A stretch of DNA of 44,879 nucleotides from an uncultured Muribaculaceae bacterium (GCA_910584365.1 CAJUAF010000022.1:1-44879); one strand, 5' to 3'; counted from the stretch's first letter, positions 25,148-33,125 are shown. Made by a program: numbers and translations. The notes: generated by a model from the letters alone, not told the origin.

Positions 25148-27148
25148 ATGAACTATCGCAAACTTTCCCCGGCCGAGATTTCTCAGCTTGAACGGCAGGG
25201 GTGCAGCAGCCCAGACTGGGGGTTGCTCGATGTCGCCGAGCCTTTCGATGCCGGCCGCTACCGTAATGTCCGCTTTATAGGCAAGGTAAGCCTTGCGCCC
25301 GCCCAGGGAGTGAAGTGTTTTATTCCCGGAGTCCCGCAGCAGACGGGTATCTATGATGCCACGGTGGCCGACTGTACAATCGGCCGCGATGTGTTCATTC
25401 ATGGCGTGCGCGGCGCTCTGGTCAATCTGGATATCGAGGACGACGTGCGCATCGAATCCGTCTTCTCGATCACCTGCGAGGGAGAAACCTCTTTCGGCAA
25501 CGGTGTCAGGGTCAGCGTCCTGAGCGAGACCGGCGGCCGCGAGGTCAGCATCAATACCGAGCTGTCCGCTCCCGTGGCTTATATGGAGGCCCTTTATCGC
25601 CATAACGCCCGCCTGTCCCATCGTCTGGCCGAAATGTCCGACAAGTTCGCCGAAAGCCGCCGAAGCACACGCGCCGGAATCGGCCGCGGCAGCGATATCG
25701 CCAACTGCGGCATGATTCTCAATGTCGACATCCAGGGAAAATGCAAGATCCACAATGCTCCGCGCCTTAAGAACGGCACTATCCGCAACGCTACGGTTGG
25801 AGCCGAGGTAGTGGCCAGTGACTTCATAATAATGGACGGCGCCAGAGTGGAGGCCGCTGCCCTGGTGAAACATTCCTTTGTCGGGCAGGCATCCACGCTG
25901 TCGAGTCTCTTCTCGGCCCATGATTCGCTGTTCTTCTGCAACTGCCATCTGGAGAACGGAGAGTCCGCCGCAACCTTTGCCGGACCGTTCACCAACTCGA
26001 TGCACAAGTCCACGCTCCTTATCGGCGGTATCTTCTCGTTCTTCAACGCCGGTTCGGGCACGAACCAGAGCAACCATATGTATAAGCTCGGCCCGATGCA
26101 TCAGGGTATCACAACCCGCGGTGTGAAGACGGCCTCCGACTGCTATATCCTGTGGCCCGCCGCAATCGGCACGTTCACGATGGTCATGGGACGCCACTAC
26201 GCCCATCCCGACACCCGTAAGCTCCCCTTCGGGTATCTTATCGCCGACGGACGGAACCGCTCGCTGCTCCTGCCGGGCGCGGCAATCGCCTCCATCGGTA
26301 CGGCCCGCGACGTCGACAAATGGCCCGCCCGCGATAAGCGCGAGAAGCTCGATGTCCCGATGCTTGATCCCGTGAACTTCCACTGGCTCTCGCCTTACAC
26401 CCTTCAGACCGTTGTGGAGGGGCGCACGCTTCTCGAGGGCTTCCTCAGGGAAAGAAAACTTACCGACAAGGAGGAAATCGACTACAACGGCGTTGTCCTT
26501 AACGGAAAGGGGATCCGTCGGGGCATCCGCCTTTATCAGCTTCTGATGGAACTGTTCGCCGGCATGATGGTACGCCGCAAGATCATGACCACCGTCGCCA
26601 CCCGCCCGGAGATTACCCCCTCGGGTCTGCTGGATGTCCTCCGCGCCGATCCCGGCGAAGAGGGAACGGGAGTGTGGGTCGACATGGCCGGTATGCAGGC
26701 TCCCCGCGGGGAACTCGACAAGCTCGTCGACAGGCTCATTGAGGCTGAGAATCCGACGTTTACCGAACTCAACCGCGACCTCTGGGCTCTCCATGACCGC
26801 TACTTCTCCCTCTCCTGGAGCTGGCTCTGGCACCGCATGGAGGAATTCACCGGCTCCGCTCCCTCGGAGTTCAGCCTGGAGAACGTAATCGATATTCTTA
26901 CCCGCGGAGCCGCCGCGGCCGAATCCCTGGAGGATTATCTGCGCAAGGACGCCGACAAGGAGTTCAATCCCGATAAGGCATCCATCGGTTTCGGAATCGA
27001 TTCCTCGGACGACTGCGCGGAAATCCGCGATGATTTCGAACGTGTGCGCGGAAATATCGGAAGCCAGCGTTTCCTTGCCAAGCTCCACCAGCAGTTGCTC
27101 ACCTACGTCCACTCCATCAACAATCTTGTGGCCGTACTGAAGGCATAA
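25148..27148 (+). CDS. DUF4954 family protein
   Basis: The 666-residue protein begins MNYRKLSPAEISQLERQGCSSPDWG, as DUF4954 members of Bacteroidales do. Residues 60-280 contain many short strand-turn repeats with Gly, Ile and Val (CTIGRDVFIHGVRG, IEDDVRIESVFSI, GNGVRVSVL), resembling left-handed beta-helix sugar-nucleotide transferases. The C-terminal half is helical. The function is unknown, but the repeats and the neighbouring rfbC and GlmU-like genes suggest envelope sugar metabolism. The gene starts 50 bp after rfbC. Confidence 0.88.
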   Translation: MNYRKLSPAEISQLERQGCSSPDWGLLDVAEPFDAGRYRNVRFIGKVSLAPAQGVKCFIPGVPQQTGIYDATVADCTIGRDVFIHGVRGALVNLDIEDDVRIESVFSITCEGETSFGNGVRVSVLSETGGREVSINTELSAPVAYMEALYRHNARLSHRLAEMSDKFAESRRSTRAGIGRGSDIANCGMILNVDIQGKCKIHNAPRLKNGTIRNATVGAEVVASDFIIMDGARVEAAALVKHSFVGQASTLSSLFSAHDSLFFCNCHLENGESAATFAGPFTNSMHKSTLLIGGIFSFFNAGSGTNQSNHMYKLGPMHQGITTRGVKTASDCYILWPAAIGTFTMVMGRHYAHPDTRKLPFGYLIADGRNRSLLLPGAAIASIGTARDVDKWPARDKREKLDVPMLDPVNFHWLSPYTLQTVVEGRTLLEGFLRERKLTDKEEIDYNGVVLNGKGIRRGIRLYQLLMELFAGMMVRRKIMTTVATRPEITPSGLLDVLRADPGEEGTGVWVDMAGMQAPRGELDKLVDRLIEAENPTFTELNRDLWALHDRYFSLSWSWLWHRMEEFTGSAPSEFSLENVIDILTRGAAAAESLEDYLRKDADKEFNPDKASIGFGIDSSDDCAEIRDDFERVRGNIGSQRFLAKLHQQLLTYVHSINNLVAVLKA

Positions 27149-27243
27149 CCCCCTTATCCGGTGTCTGCGGTACCCCTTCCGGCACTGCCGCAGACGCCGG
27201 AATCAATAAAATTTCATTTTTTTTGAAAATTCTTGCCGAAAAA

Positions 27244-27275
27244 TTTGGCGGGTTCAAAAAAAGGATGTAACTTTG
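27244..27275 (+). promoter_or_regulatory. Promoter of tRNA-Asp (Bacteroidota consensus)
   Basis: TTTG (27244-27247), a 20-bp spacer and TAACTTTG (27268-27275) form a full match to the Bacteroidota primary-sigma promoter. It lies 82 bp before the tRNA and is the best promoter in the window. Confidence 0.85.
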
Positions 27276-27357
27276 CACTCGCAATCGACAAGGAAACAAC
27301 TCCTGAAGGTTGCAAAAAATAGTTCTCTGAAATTCTCTCTAAGACCTATTACCGATT

Positions 27358-27431
27358 GGTGCGGTAGTTCAGCTGGTTAGAATACCTGCCTGTCACGCAG
27401 GGGGTCGCGAGTTCGAGTCTCGTCCGCACCG
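27358..27431 (+). tRNA. tRNA-Asp (anticodon GTC)
   Basis: The 74-nt sequence folds as a normal cloverleaf: acceptor GGTGCGG/CCGCACC, discriminator G, anticodon stem CCTGC/GCAGG with loop CTGTCAC (anticodon GTC), and T arm with GTTCGAGTC. No CCA is encoded, as is common in this phylum. A consensus promoter lies upstream and a terminator at 27446. Confidence 0.98.
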
Positions 27432-27445
27432 CTGGAGAGAGAGGA

Positions 27446-27491
27446 GAAGGAGTAGTGTTAAACTTCGGTTTGCATTACTCCTTCTTTTTTT
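27446..27491 (+). terminator. Intrinsic terminator of tRNA-Asp
   Basis: GAAGGAGTA (27446-27454) pairs with TACTCCTTC (27476-27484) and is followed by seven T. Confidence 0.9.
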
Positions 27492-27600
27492 ATTCTCTTT
27501 TTTGTTGTCAGAAATCCCGAAATTGAGTTTTTATTGATTCCGGGGGTACGTCTCCCCGCCGGGGAGTCTGTCGCGCCCCGGAAGAGAAAGTCTTTTAGCG

Positions 27601-28632
27601 ATGAAACGAAACCTGCTCCGGATATTTTCCTTTTTGATGTTGCTTGCCGCGGTGGCCTCATGTTCAGGTTCCCGGGAGTTCCGCCTGGACGTGGCTTCCG
27701 ATGACATCGGTACCCAGAACGTAACCCTCGTATATTATTCCGACGGGGCTTATAAGGCGCAGACGGTATCGGCTATCGACGGAAAGTTTACCGTTATCGG
27801 TTCGCTGGACGCTCCCGCCTTCATCGAGGTGTTCGTCGGCAACGGCACTCTGCTCGGGGAGCTTATCGTGGAGGGGGGAGATCATGTCGAGGCCCGTCTG
27901 TCGGCGCTCAATCCCGAAAATATCTCCGTCCGGGGGAACGACGACGCCGAAGAGCTGGAGGAATTTCTTAAAGACAATCGGCCGCTGATTCAGAAAAACG
28001 ATTTCGACGCCCTGAACCGGAATATCGGAAATTATATCCGGGAGAATCCACGGGATTTTGTCTCGGCGGTGCTTCTCAATAATTATTATACGGTCAACGG
28101 ATATGAGGCCGAGGCTGCGGAACTGCTCCAGTTGATTCCGTCGAAATGGCGCGAAGGGGGATTTACCCTGGGATTCGAGCAGATGCTAAGCGTCACACTG
28201 GCTTCCGACACCCTGGCGGTGGATACGGTCAGGGCATTTGCTCCGGTCGATACGGCGGCTCTGTTCACGCCCTCCGGAGCGCCCTACACCCTGATGATGC
28301 TTACCGATGACAAATCCCGCGGTGCCGATTCGATCCGGACCGTTGTCTCGGTGCTGAGGGCAGGGGCGCCTGCGTCGAAACTGAGAATCGTGGATTTCGG
28401 ATGCGACCGCGACACGATGCTCTGGAAAACGGCCCTGCGCAATCTGCCTGAGGATTATCCGGCGGATGTGGAACGTCTGTGGCTCGCCGCCGGTCCGGCT
28501 TCGGCGGATCTGGCGGGCGCGGCTCCGACGGATGTGCCCTTCTTTATCCTGGCCGATTCGGCAGGTCACATGGTCTACCGCGGATGTTCGGCCACCGGCG
28601 CCAGGGCGGCTTACGGCCGCATCAAGCGCTGA
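27601..28632 (+). CDS. DUF4369-domain thioredoxin-like lipoprotein
   Basis: The 343-residue protein has a lipoprotein signal peptide (SFLMLLAAVASC, lipobox Cys21). Next comes a DUF4369 domain (EFRLDVASDDIGTQNVTLVYYSDGAYKAQTVSAIDGKFTVIGSL ... LIVEGGDHVEARL). The C-terminal half has a thioredoxin-like trace (VPFFILADSAGHMVYRGCSATGARA). The CxxC of a true thioredoxin is missing, so redox activity is doubtful. It probably sits in the outer or inner membrane facing the periplasm, as related proteins do. The role is unknown. Confidence 0.85.
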   Translation: MKRNLLRIFSFLMLLAAVASCSGSREFRLDVASDDIGTQNVTLVYYSDGAYKAQTVSAIDGKFTVIGSLDAPAFIEVFVGNGTLLGELIVEGGDHVEARLSALNPENISVRGNDDAEELEEFLKDNRPLIQKNDFDALNRNIGNYIRENPRDFVSAVLLNNYYTVNGYEAEAAELLQLIPSKWREGGFTLGFEQMLSVTLASDTLAVDTVRAFAPVDTAALFTPSGAPYTLMMLTDDKSRGADSIRTVVSVLRAGAPASKLRIVDFGCDRDTMLWKTALRNLPEDYPADVERLWLAAGPASADLAGAAPTDVPFFILADSAGHMVYRGCSATGARAAYGRIKR

Positions 28633-28671
28633 GTTTTCCCTTAAATCTTCCTTTCATCAAGAATCTCTGTT

Positions 28672-30261
28672 ATGCTCGTCAAAGTCTGCGGGGCGGCTCT
28701 CCAGGGGATAGACGCCATTAAAATTTCTATTGAAGCTCTGGTCGAGAGCGGATTTTCGATTACGCTCGTCGGGATGCCCGACAAGGCCGTCAAGGAGAGC
28801 GTCCAGCGTGTGGAATCCGCCGTGAGTCACTGCGGCATGGAATTCCCGCGCAGGAAAATACTTGTAAATATGGCTCCTGCGGAGGTCCGCAAGGAGGGAG
28901 CGGCCTATGATCTGCCGCTGGCAGTGGGAATCCTGGCGGCCGACAACCGGATTCCCGCTCAGTTGCTGGAACGATACATGATAATGGGGGAACTGTCGCT
29001 CGACGGTTCTCTGCTCCCGATAAAGGGAGTGCTTCCGATGGCTATCCTCGCCCGTAGTCTCGGCCTGAAAGGGATTATCCTTCCGGCGCAGAACGCTTCG
29101 GAGGCCGCGGTGGTGAACAATCTGGAGGTCTGCGGCGCCCGCTCCCTGCGGGAGGTGATCGATCATCTGTCGGGCGTCATCCCGATTCCTCCGACGGAAA
29201 TAGATACCCGCGCGGAGTTCGGAAAGGCCGTGGAGACTTTTCCCTTTGACTTCGCCGAGGTCAAGGGGCAGGAGAACGTCAAACGCGCATTCGAGGTGGC
29301 CTGTGCCGGAGGACACAATATTCTGCTGGTGGGGCCTCCCGGAGCCGGAAAGTCGATGATGGCCAAGCGGCTCCCCTCCATCATGCCTCCGCTGACGCTC
29401 CATGAGGCCCTGGAGACTACCAAAATCCATTCCGTGGCCGGAAAACTGAAGTCCGGTTCGAATCTCATGAGCCACCGTCCGTTCCGTTCTCCCCATCACA
29501 CCATCTCAAACGTCGCTCTCGTCGGCGGGGGCAGCTCCCCGATGCCCGGAGAGATTTCCCTGGCCCACAACGGGATTCTTTTCCTCGATGAATTTCCGGA
29601 ATTTTCGCGGTCGGTGCTGGAGGTGATGCGCCAGCCGCTGGAAGACCGCCATATCACCATCTCCCGCGCATCCTATACCATCGACTATCCGGCCGGGTTC
29701 ATGCTGGTGGCTTCCATGAATCCGTGTCCCTGCGGGTATTACAACCATCCCACGAAGGACTGCACCTGCTCTCCGGCGCAGGTGAGCCGCTACCTGGGGC
29801 GCATCTCCGGTCCGCTGCTTGACCGCATCGACATCCAGGTCGAAATCCTCCCCGTTCCTTTCGAGAAGCTCGCCTCCATGCCGACCGGGGAGACCAGCGC
29901 CGATATGCGGCGCCGGGTAGTGCGCGCCCGCGCCCTCCAGGCAGCCCGCTATGCCGCCGAGGAAGGCATCCACTGCAACGCCCAGATGAATTCGCGCCTC
30001 CTCTCGGCTTATTGCCCCCTTGACTCCGACGCGATGGCAATCCTGCGCAATGCCATGACGCGCTTCGATATGTCGGCCCGCGCCTACGACCGCATCCTCC
30101 GCGTTGCCCGCACCATCGCCGACCTGGAAGCCTCCTCTTTCCCTGCCTCCCCGGTCTCCGATCCCTCCTCCCCGGAACTCTGTCCGCCGATTACAGCCGC
30201 CCATATCGCCGAGGCTGTCGGCTACCGCAATCTCGACCGCGCCTCCTGGGGGCTCCGGTAA
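28672..30261 (+). CDS. comM: YifB-family Mg-chelatase-like AAA ATPase (ComM)
   Basis: The 529-residue protein has an N-terminal Lon-like/ChlI domain (VESGFSITLVGMPDKAVKESVQRVESA), an AAA core with Walker A GPPGAGKS (about 221-228) and Walker B ILFLDEFPEF, and a Mg-chelatase C-terminal domain with the cysteine-rich ASMNPCPCGYY. ComM is a hexameric helicase that promotes branch migration when transformed DNA is integrated. Its role outside naturally competent bacteria is unclear. It lies 39 bp after the lipoprotein gene. Confidence 0.95.
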   Translation: MLVKVCGAALQGIDAIKISIEALVESGFSITLVGMPDKAVKESVQRVESAVSHCGMEFPRRKILVNMAPAEVRKEGAAYDLPLAVGILAADNRIPAQLLERYMIMGELSLDGSLLPIKGVLPMAILARSLGLKGIILPAQNASEAAVVNNLEVCGARSLREVIDHLSGVIPIPPTEIDTRAEFGKAVETFPFDFAEVKGQENVKRAFEVACAGGHNILLVGPPGAGKSMMAKRLPSIMPPLTLHEALETTKIHSVAGKLKSGSNLMSHRPFRSPHHTISNVALVGGGSSPMPGEISLAHNGILFLDEFPEFSRSVLEVMRQPLEDRHITISRASYTIDYPAGFMLVASMNPCPCGYYNHPTKDCTCSPAQVSRYLGRISGPLLDRIDIQVEILPVPFEKLASMPTGETSADMRRRVVRARALQAARYAAEEGIHCNAQMNSRLLSAYCPLDSDAMAILRNAMTRFDMSARAYDRILRVARTIADLEASSFPASPVSDPSSPELCPPITAAHIAEAVGYRNLDRASWGLR

Positions 30262-30284
30262 CTCCTCCCCCTCGCTTCGCTCGA

Positions 30285-30300
30285 CCGGGCTAAAGCCCGG
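30285..30300. repeat. Hairpin CCGGGCTAAAGCCCGG near the RAYT gene
   Basis: This perfect 16-nt palindromic hairpin (CCGGGC-TAAA-GCCCGG) lies 24 bp after comM. It shares the GCTAAAGC core with the hairpin at 30452. Short palindromes flanking a RAYT gene are the typical substrate (REP) arrangement. Confidence 0.7.
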
Positions 30301-30451
30301 CGCCGGAACAAATCATTTACCATTCCTGCGACGCCCCCTGCTCCTGCAACTTCCTTCCCCCGGAGTTTTCCTCTCTGGTTCCTTTTCCCTCTCTTTCCCC
30401 CAATTACTTTCTCCCTCCCTTATTTATCAGACAAATTGATTTGTAACGGCT

Positions 30452-30467
30452 CTGAGCTTTAGCTCAG
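30452..30467. repeat. Hairpin CTGAGCTTTAGCTCAG just upstream of the RAYT gene
   Basis: It is a 6-bp stem with loop TTTA. The reverse complement reads CTGAGCTAAAGCTCAG, so it has the same GCTAAAGC core as the hairpin at 30285 in opposite orientation. It lies 28 bp before the RAYT start codon. The 150 bp between the two hairpins is pyrimidine-rich and shows no gene. Confidence 0.7.
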
Positions 30468-30494
30468 GTTCTAATCCCCGAAAACTGCAATCCA

Positions 30495-31322
30495 ATGACC
30501 CGGCCGATGACTTTCCGCGCCTCCTGGCATGATTACTCCTCCCGCTGTATCTATATGGTGACTCTCAGCAAGCGGCCTGAGGTGGAGCCGTTCGGCCAGC
30601 TTGCCGGGGAGGTGACTGATCCTTCTTCCGTCAGGATTGTATGCTCGCCCACGGGACGCGCCGTCCGCGATCAGGTTCACGGGTTGTCTCTCATAGAGCC
30701 GGCCATACGGGTCCTTCAGTACGCCGTTATGCCTGACCATCTGCATATCCTGCTTTTTGTGACCCGTCCGATGACGGAACCCCTGGGAAGTGTAATAGCG
30801 CGGTTCAAAATCGCCGTAAACCGTGCGGCTGGCGGAGAGCCAGTTTTTGAGGAGGGGTTCAATGATCAGATTCTGAAAACCGACCGCAGTCTCGACCGGC
30901 TGTTCCAGTATATCCGCCAGAATCCTTACCGCCTGGCGGTCAGACGGGCGCGGCCCGAATATTTCCGGCGGTTGCGCTCCCTGACTTTCGGAGAGACCCG
31001 CTGCGAGGCTTACGGCAATCCGTTTCTTCTGCGTAATCCTTTCAAGAGCCAGGTCGTCGTCCATCGCAGGGATGACGAGGCCGCCCGCGCCCTCCGTCGT
31101 CAGGAGTGGCTTCACGTTGCTGCCAACGGGGGTGTCCTTGTCTCCCCGTTTATTTCCCCGGCGGAAAAAGCCATACGCGCCGAGGCCGAGGCGCTCGGCG
31201 GCCGCTTTATTTTCCTTACCGACATCCCCTTCACAGATCGCTATAATATGGGCCACAAAACGAAGCGTGCAAAGTGCGTGACGGTGGTTTGGCGTGAAAG
31301 CCTTTTGGTTTCAGTTAGTTAG
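30495..31322 (+). CDS. RAYT: REP-associated Y1 tyrosine transposase
   Basis: The 275-residue protein has the HUH-nuclease motif VMPDHLHILLF (His-x-His) and the downstream Tyr in FQYIRQNPYRL, as in the TnpA-REP (RAYT) family. These single-strand endonucleases cut and join at REP palindromes and are usually single-copy domesticated genes. The C-terminal 120 residues (FRRLRSLTFG ... GHKTKRAKCVTVVW) are an extension seen in Bacteroidota relatives. Inverted short hairpins lie upstream. The stop is about 37 bp from the predicted left end of the prophage. Confidence 0.85.
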   Translation: MTRPMTFRASWHDYSSRCIYMVTLSKRPEVEPFGQLAGEVTDPSSVRIVCSPTGRAVRDQVHGLSLIEPAIRVLQYAVMPDHLHILLFVTRPMTEPLGSVIARFKIAVNRAAGGEPVFEEGFNDQILKTDRSLDRLFQYIRQNPYRLAVRRARPEYFRRLRSLTFGETRCEAYGNPFLLRNPFKSQVVVHRRDDEAARALRRQEWLHVAANGGVLVSPFISPAEKAIRAEAEALGGRFIFLTDIPFTDRYNMGHKTKRAKCVTVVWRESLLVSVS

Positions 31323-31368
31323 GTGGGGTAGGGGAGTCGGGCCGGAATAAAACGAAACGTGCAAAAAG

Positions 31369-31463
31369 TTTACATGGACTTAATTTTGGTTTACATGGAT
31401 GGCCAGTTTTGATACGGTCGGCTTACATGGGCTTTGCATGGGGTTGTCGCGTGGTTTACGTCG
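31369..31463. repeat. Five helically phased direct repeats at the prophage left end
   Basis: Copies of TTTACATGG or close variants start at 31369, 31390, 31422 (CTTACATGG), 31433 (TTTGCATGG) and 31455 (TTTACGTCG). The steps are 21, 32, 11 and 22 bp, multiples of about one helical turn. This is what is expected for transposase end-binding sites like L1-L3 of phage Mu. Confidence 0.7.
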
Positions 31464-31505
31464 GGCATGTGGTCGGTCATCGGGATGAGATAGAGTAGGG
31501 CGGTC

Positions 31506-31526
31506 GCGGCTGTGAGCCGCTTTTTT
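31506..31526 (+). terminator. Intrinsic terminator inside the prophage left end
   Basis: GCGGCT-GTG-AGCCGC is followed by six T (31521-31526). It would stop host transcription from the RAYT side before the phage genes. Confidence 0.85.
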
Positions 31527-31581
31527 ATGTGTTGCTCCGAAATTTTGTGAGTTCAAAATATGCCATATAACTATTATTTGG

Positions 31582-31589
31582 TATATTTG
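31582..31589 (+). promoter_or_regulatory. -7 box before the first prophage gene
   Basis: TATATTTG matches TAnnTTTG, 20 bp before the ATG at 31610. The near-dyad ATATGCCA ... TGGTATAT overlaps it and could be an operator. The -33 box is weak. Confidence 0.45.
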
Positions 31590-31609
31590 CACGAATAATA
31601 CAAGGATAT

Positions 31610-31855
31610 ATGGCAAAAGTTATTCATGTTCATCTGACGCATCCCATCGAGGGAACGAGGCGTAAGGACTGGTATTTTAGTAGTATAAAGGCCGTTTTCA
31701 GCGTGTTTTCGACGGATCAGGTCGGTGCGACCTACAATTATCTGCGTCATGCCGGGTTGTCAGGCAACGGCACGGTTGTAACTAAACGCGCTATAATCAA
31801 GCAGTCTACGCTTATATCGGGTGGCGATGGCGCAGACTATAAGGATGGTGTTTGA
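31610..31855 (+). CDS. Conserved small Bacteroidota protein of unknown function
   Basis: The 81-residue protein begins MAKVIHVHLTHPIEGTRRKDWYFSSIKAVFSVFSTDQVGATYNYLRHAGLS and ends in GNGTVVTKRAIIKQSTLIS. I recognise the type (a short beta-rich protein seen next to mobile elements in this phylum) but not a function. It is separated from the early operon by a terminator and the repeat cluster, and has its own -7 box, so it may be expressed in the lysogen. Confidence 0.7.
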   Translation: MAKVIHVHLTHPIEGTRRKDWYFSSIKAVFSVFSTDQVGATYNYLRHAGLSGNGTVVTKRAIIKQSTLISGGDGADYKDGV

Positions 31856-31889
31856 GCGGCCTTAGAAGGCAAATATAACGGTATTTCAA

Positions 31890-31927
31890 GGGCATTGTCA
31901 GCTATAGGCTGGTGATGCCCTATTTTT
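31890..31927 (+). terminator. Terminator after the first prophage gene
   Basis: GGGCAT (31890-31895) pairs with ATGCCC (31915-31920), with an inner CAGC/GCTG pairing, followed by TATTTTT. Confidence 0.8.
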
Positions 31928-31964
31928 AGGCTTAATCACAGTCGAGAACAGCGATTTTTAGAAC

Positions 31965-32034
31965 TGGAGTGACAGGTGGAGTGACAGAGTGGGGTGACAA
32001 ACTGGAGTGACAGCCTTATAAAACTGGAGTGACA
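31965..32034. repeat. Five copies of TGGRGTGACA (iteron-like cluster)
   Basis: TGGAGTGACA occurs at 31965, 31977, 32003 and 32025, and TGGGGTGACA at 31990, all in the same direction, with steps of 12, 13, 13 and 22 bp. It lies between the left end and the repressor gene, the same place as the operator/enhancer block of phage Mu. The rest of 31928-32154 shows no gene. Confidence 0.8.
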
Positions 32035-32154
32035 AATTCCGGGTTTTTCGATGCAAATAATTGTGATGAGATAAACGCCCAAAATCGGGCATCAATTTTC
32101 AAAAACGGCGTTTGAGTGTGAAGCAAAATACCCACTCTTTTTTGATTTTGCCTT

Positions 32155-32304
32155 GTGGAAGCAGCCTATAATCAGAACCTTCGCTTGTGGTTTCAAAGAA
32201 ATAGGGGAGGGGTATACCTAAAAGAGGATGACAGAGGGTGCGCCGTGGGGTCAATTCAGGTGGCACAGGGTGCCAAGCAGCTGCTGCAGATCATGCCGGG
32301 ATAA
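32155..32304 (+). CDS. Possible small protein (49 residues)
   Basis: This frame opens with GTG and encodes VEAAYNQNLRLWFQRNRG ... GSIQVAQGAKQLLQIMPG before TAA. The composition looks protein-like, but there is no clear ribosome binding site and no recognised family, and the frame runs towards the convergent repressor gene. It may be the end of a decayed gene. Confidence 0.25.
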   Translation: MEAAYNQNLRLWFQRNRGGVYLKEDDRGCAVGSIQVAQGAKQLLQIMPG

Positions 32305-32309
32305 TGGTC

Positions 32310-32801
32310 TTAGGTTTCCACAGTCTCCTTCGAGGTAGAGTGGACATATTGGGGGGTGATAGGCACCGATCTCTCTCTCTCTAACTCGTCAATCCGAGCC
32401 TTTAGCCGCCCAGTCTCCTCTCTTAAATCTCCAATCTCTTTATCCTTAGCTGTTAATAAGTCGAAAAGTCGGTCTATCATTGGATTAGAGGATTGTATTT
32501 TCGGTGAAATTTCATTAACTTTATCCTCTATATTACTCGGATTACTGTCTGGTTGTGTTTTAGAGGTACGTTTCGTTTTAAGCATTTCACCCATACCCAA
32601 CATAAGCCATTCCACATTCACCTCGGGGTAGGTGGCGAAAAATTTTGTAATCACATCTTCGGTAATTCCTGTCTTACTCTCTAAAGTGCCTCGAGAAACC
32701 CCTATTTTAGTGTAAAAGTCACGCTTGCTGATACCCAATGTACCAGCAAAATACAAAATTCTTTGTTTTATTGGCGAAATATTTTGTTCTTTTGCTTGCA
32801 T
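32310..32801 (-). CDS. Prophage repressor, helix-turn-helix protein
   Basis: The 163-residue protein has an N-terminal HTH of the phage-repressor type (IKQRILYFAGTLGISKRDFYTKIGVSRGTLESKTGITEDVI ... YPEVNVEWLMLGMGEMLK), a Ser/Asn-rich linker and a C-terminal coiled coil (LLTAKDKEIGDLREETGRLKARIDELERE) for oligomerisation. There is no peptidase domain, so it is not a LexA/CI-type cleavable repressor. It is transcribed opposite to the early operon. Two operator-like sites flank its own start codon, consistent with autoregulation and control of the rightward promoter. Confidence 0.85.
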   Translation of the reverse strand: MQAKEQNISPIKQRILYFAGTLGISKRDFYTKIGVSRGTLESKTGITEDVITKFFATYPEVNVEWLMLGMGEMLKTKRTSKTQPDSNPSNIEDKVNEISPKIQSSNPMIDRLFDLLTAKDKEIGDLREETGRLKARIDELERERSVPITPQYVHSTSKETVET

Positions 32802-32819
32802 GGTGGCGAAATGTTTTGT
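32772..32819. promoter_or_regulatory. Operator-like repeats around the repressor start
   Basis: TGGCGAAATATTTTGT (32772-32787) and TGGCGAAATGTTTTGT (32804-32819) differ at one base and lie 32 bp (three turns) apart. Each is an imperfect dyad around AAATATTT. The right one touches the -7 box of the rightward promoter. A third similar copy lies inside the repressor gene at 32633-32648. Confidence 0.65.
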
Positions 32820-32826
32820 ATCTTTG
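32795..32826 (+). promoter_or_regulatory. Predicted rightward early promoter
   Basis: CTTG (32795-32798), a 20-bp spacer and TATCTTTG (32819-32826) fit the Bacteroidota promoter, with -33 off by one base. It points into the early operon and overlaps an operator-like repeat. A 14-bp perfect dyad (GTTCCA-GA-TGGAAC) follows at 32833-32846. Confidence 0.6.
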
Positions 32827-32912
32827 CAGCGTGTTCCAGATGGAACGAGCGGCCAAAGATACGAAAAAGCCGCGAGATAGACAAAAATTAACGGTTAAGC
32901 AAACATAAACTA

Positions 32913-33125
32913 ATGAGTGAGACAGACGAAATCAAGGAATGGCAGACACACAGTGCCAAGACCAAAGTAGCAGCCGTGTTGATGTTGGATAAGATTCCCT
33001 TCAGCTACGACGAAGAGAACGGCATCATGTTCACTGCCCCGAGCTTCTACGTGGAGAAGCTTAAGCACCGGCTTGTATGCGCTTACGGCTGCCGCCGCTA
33101 TCCTGAAATCAACGAAATCAAATAA
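32913..33125 (+). CDS. Early phage protein of unknown function (70 residues)
   Basis: It is the first gene after the rightward promoter. The protein (MSETDEIKEWQTHSAKTKVAAVLMLDKIPFSYDEENGIMFTAPSFYVEKLKHR) is compact, without membrane segment or known motif. By position it corresponds to Mu ner-type genes, but I see no helix-turn-helix, so no function is assigned. The start ATG is part of an AATGAGTGAGAC sequence that recurs in this operon. Confidence 0.65.
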   Translation: MSETDEIKEWQTHSAKTKVAAVLMLDKIPFSYDEENGIMFTAPSFYVEKLKHRLVCAYGCRRYPEINEIK

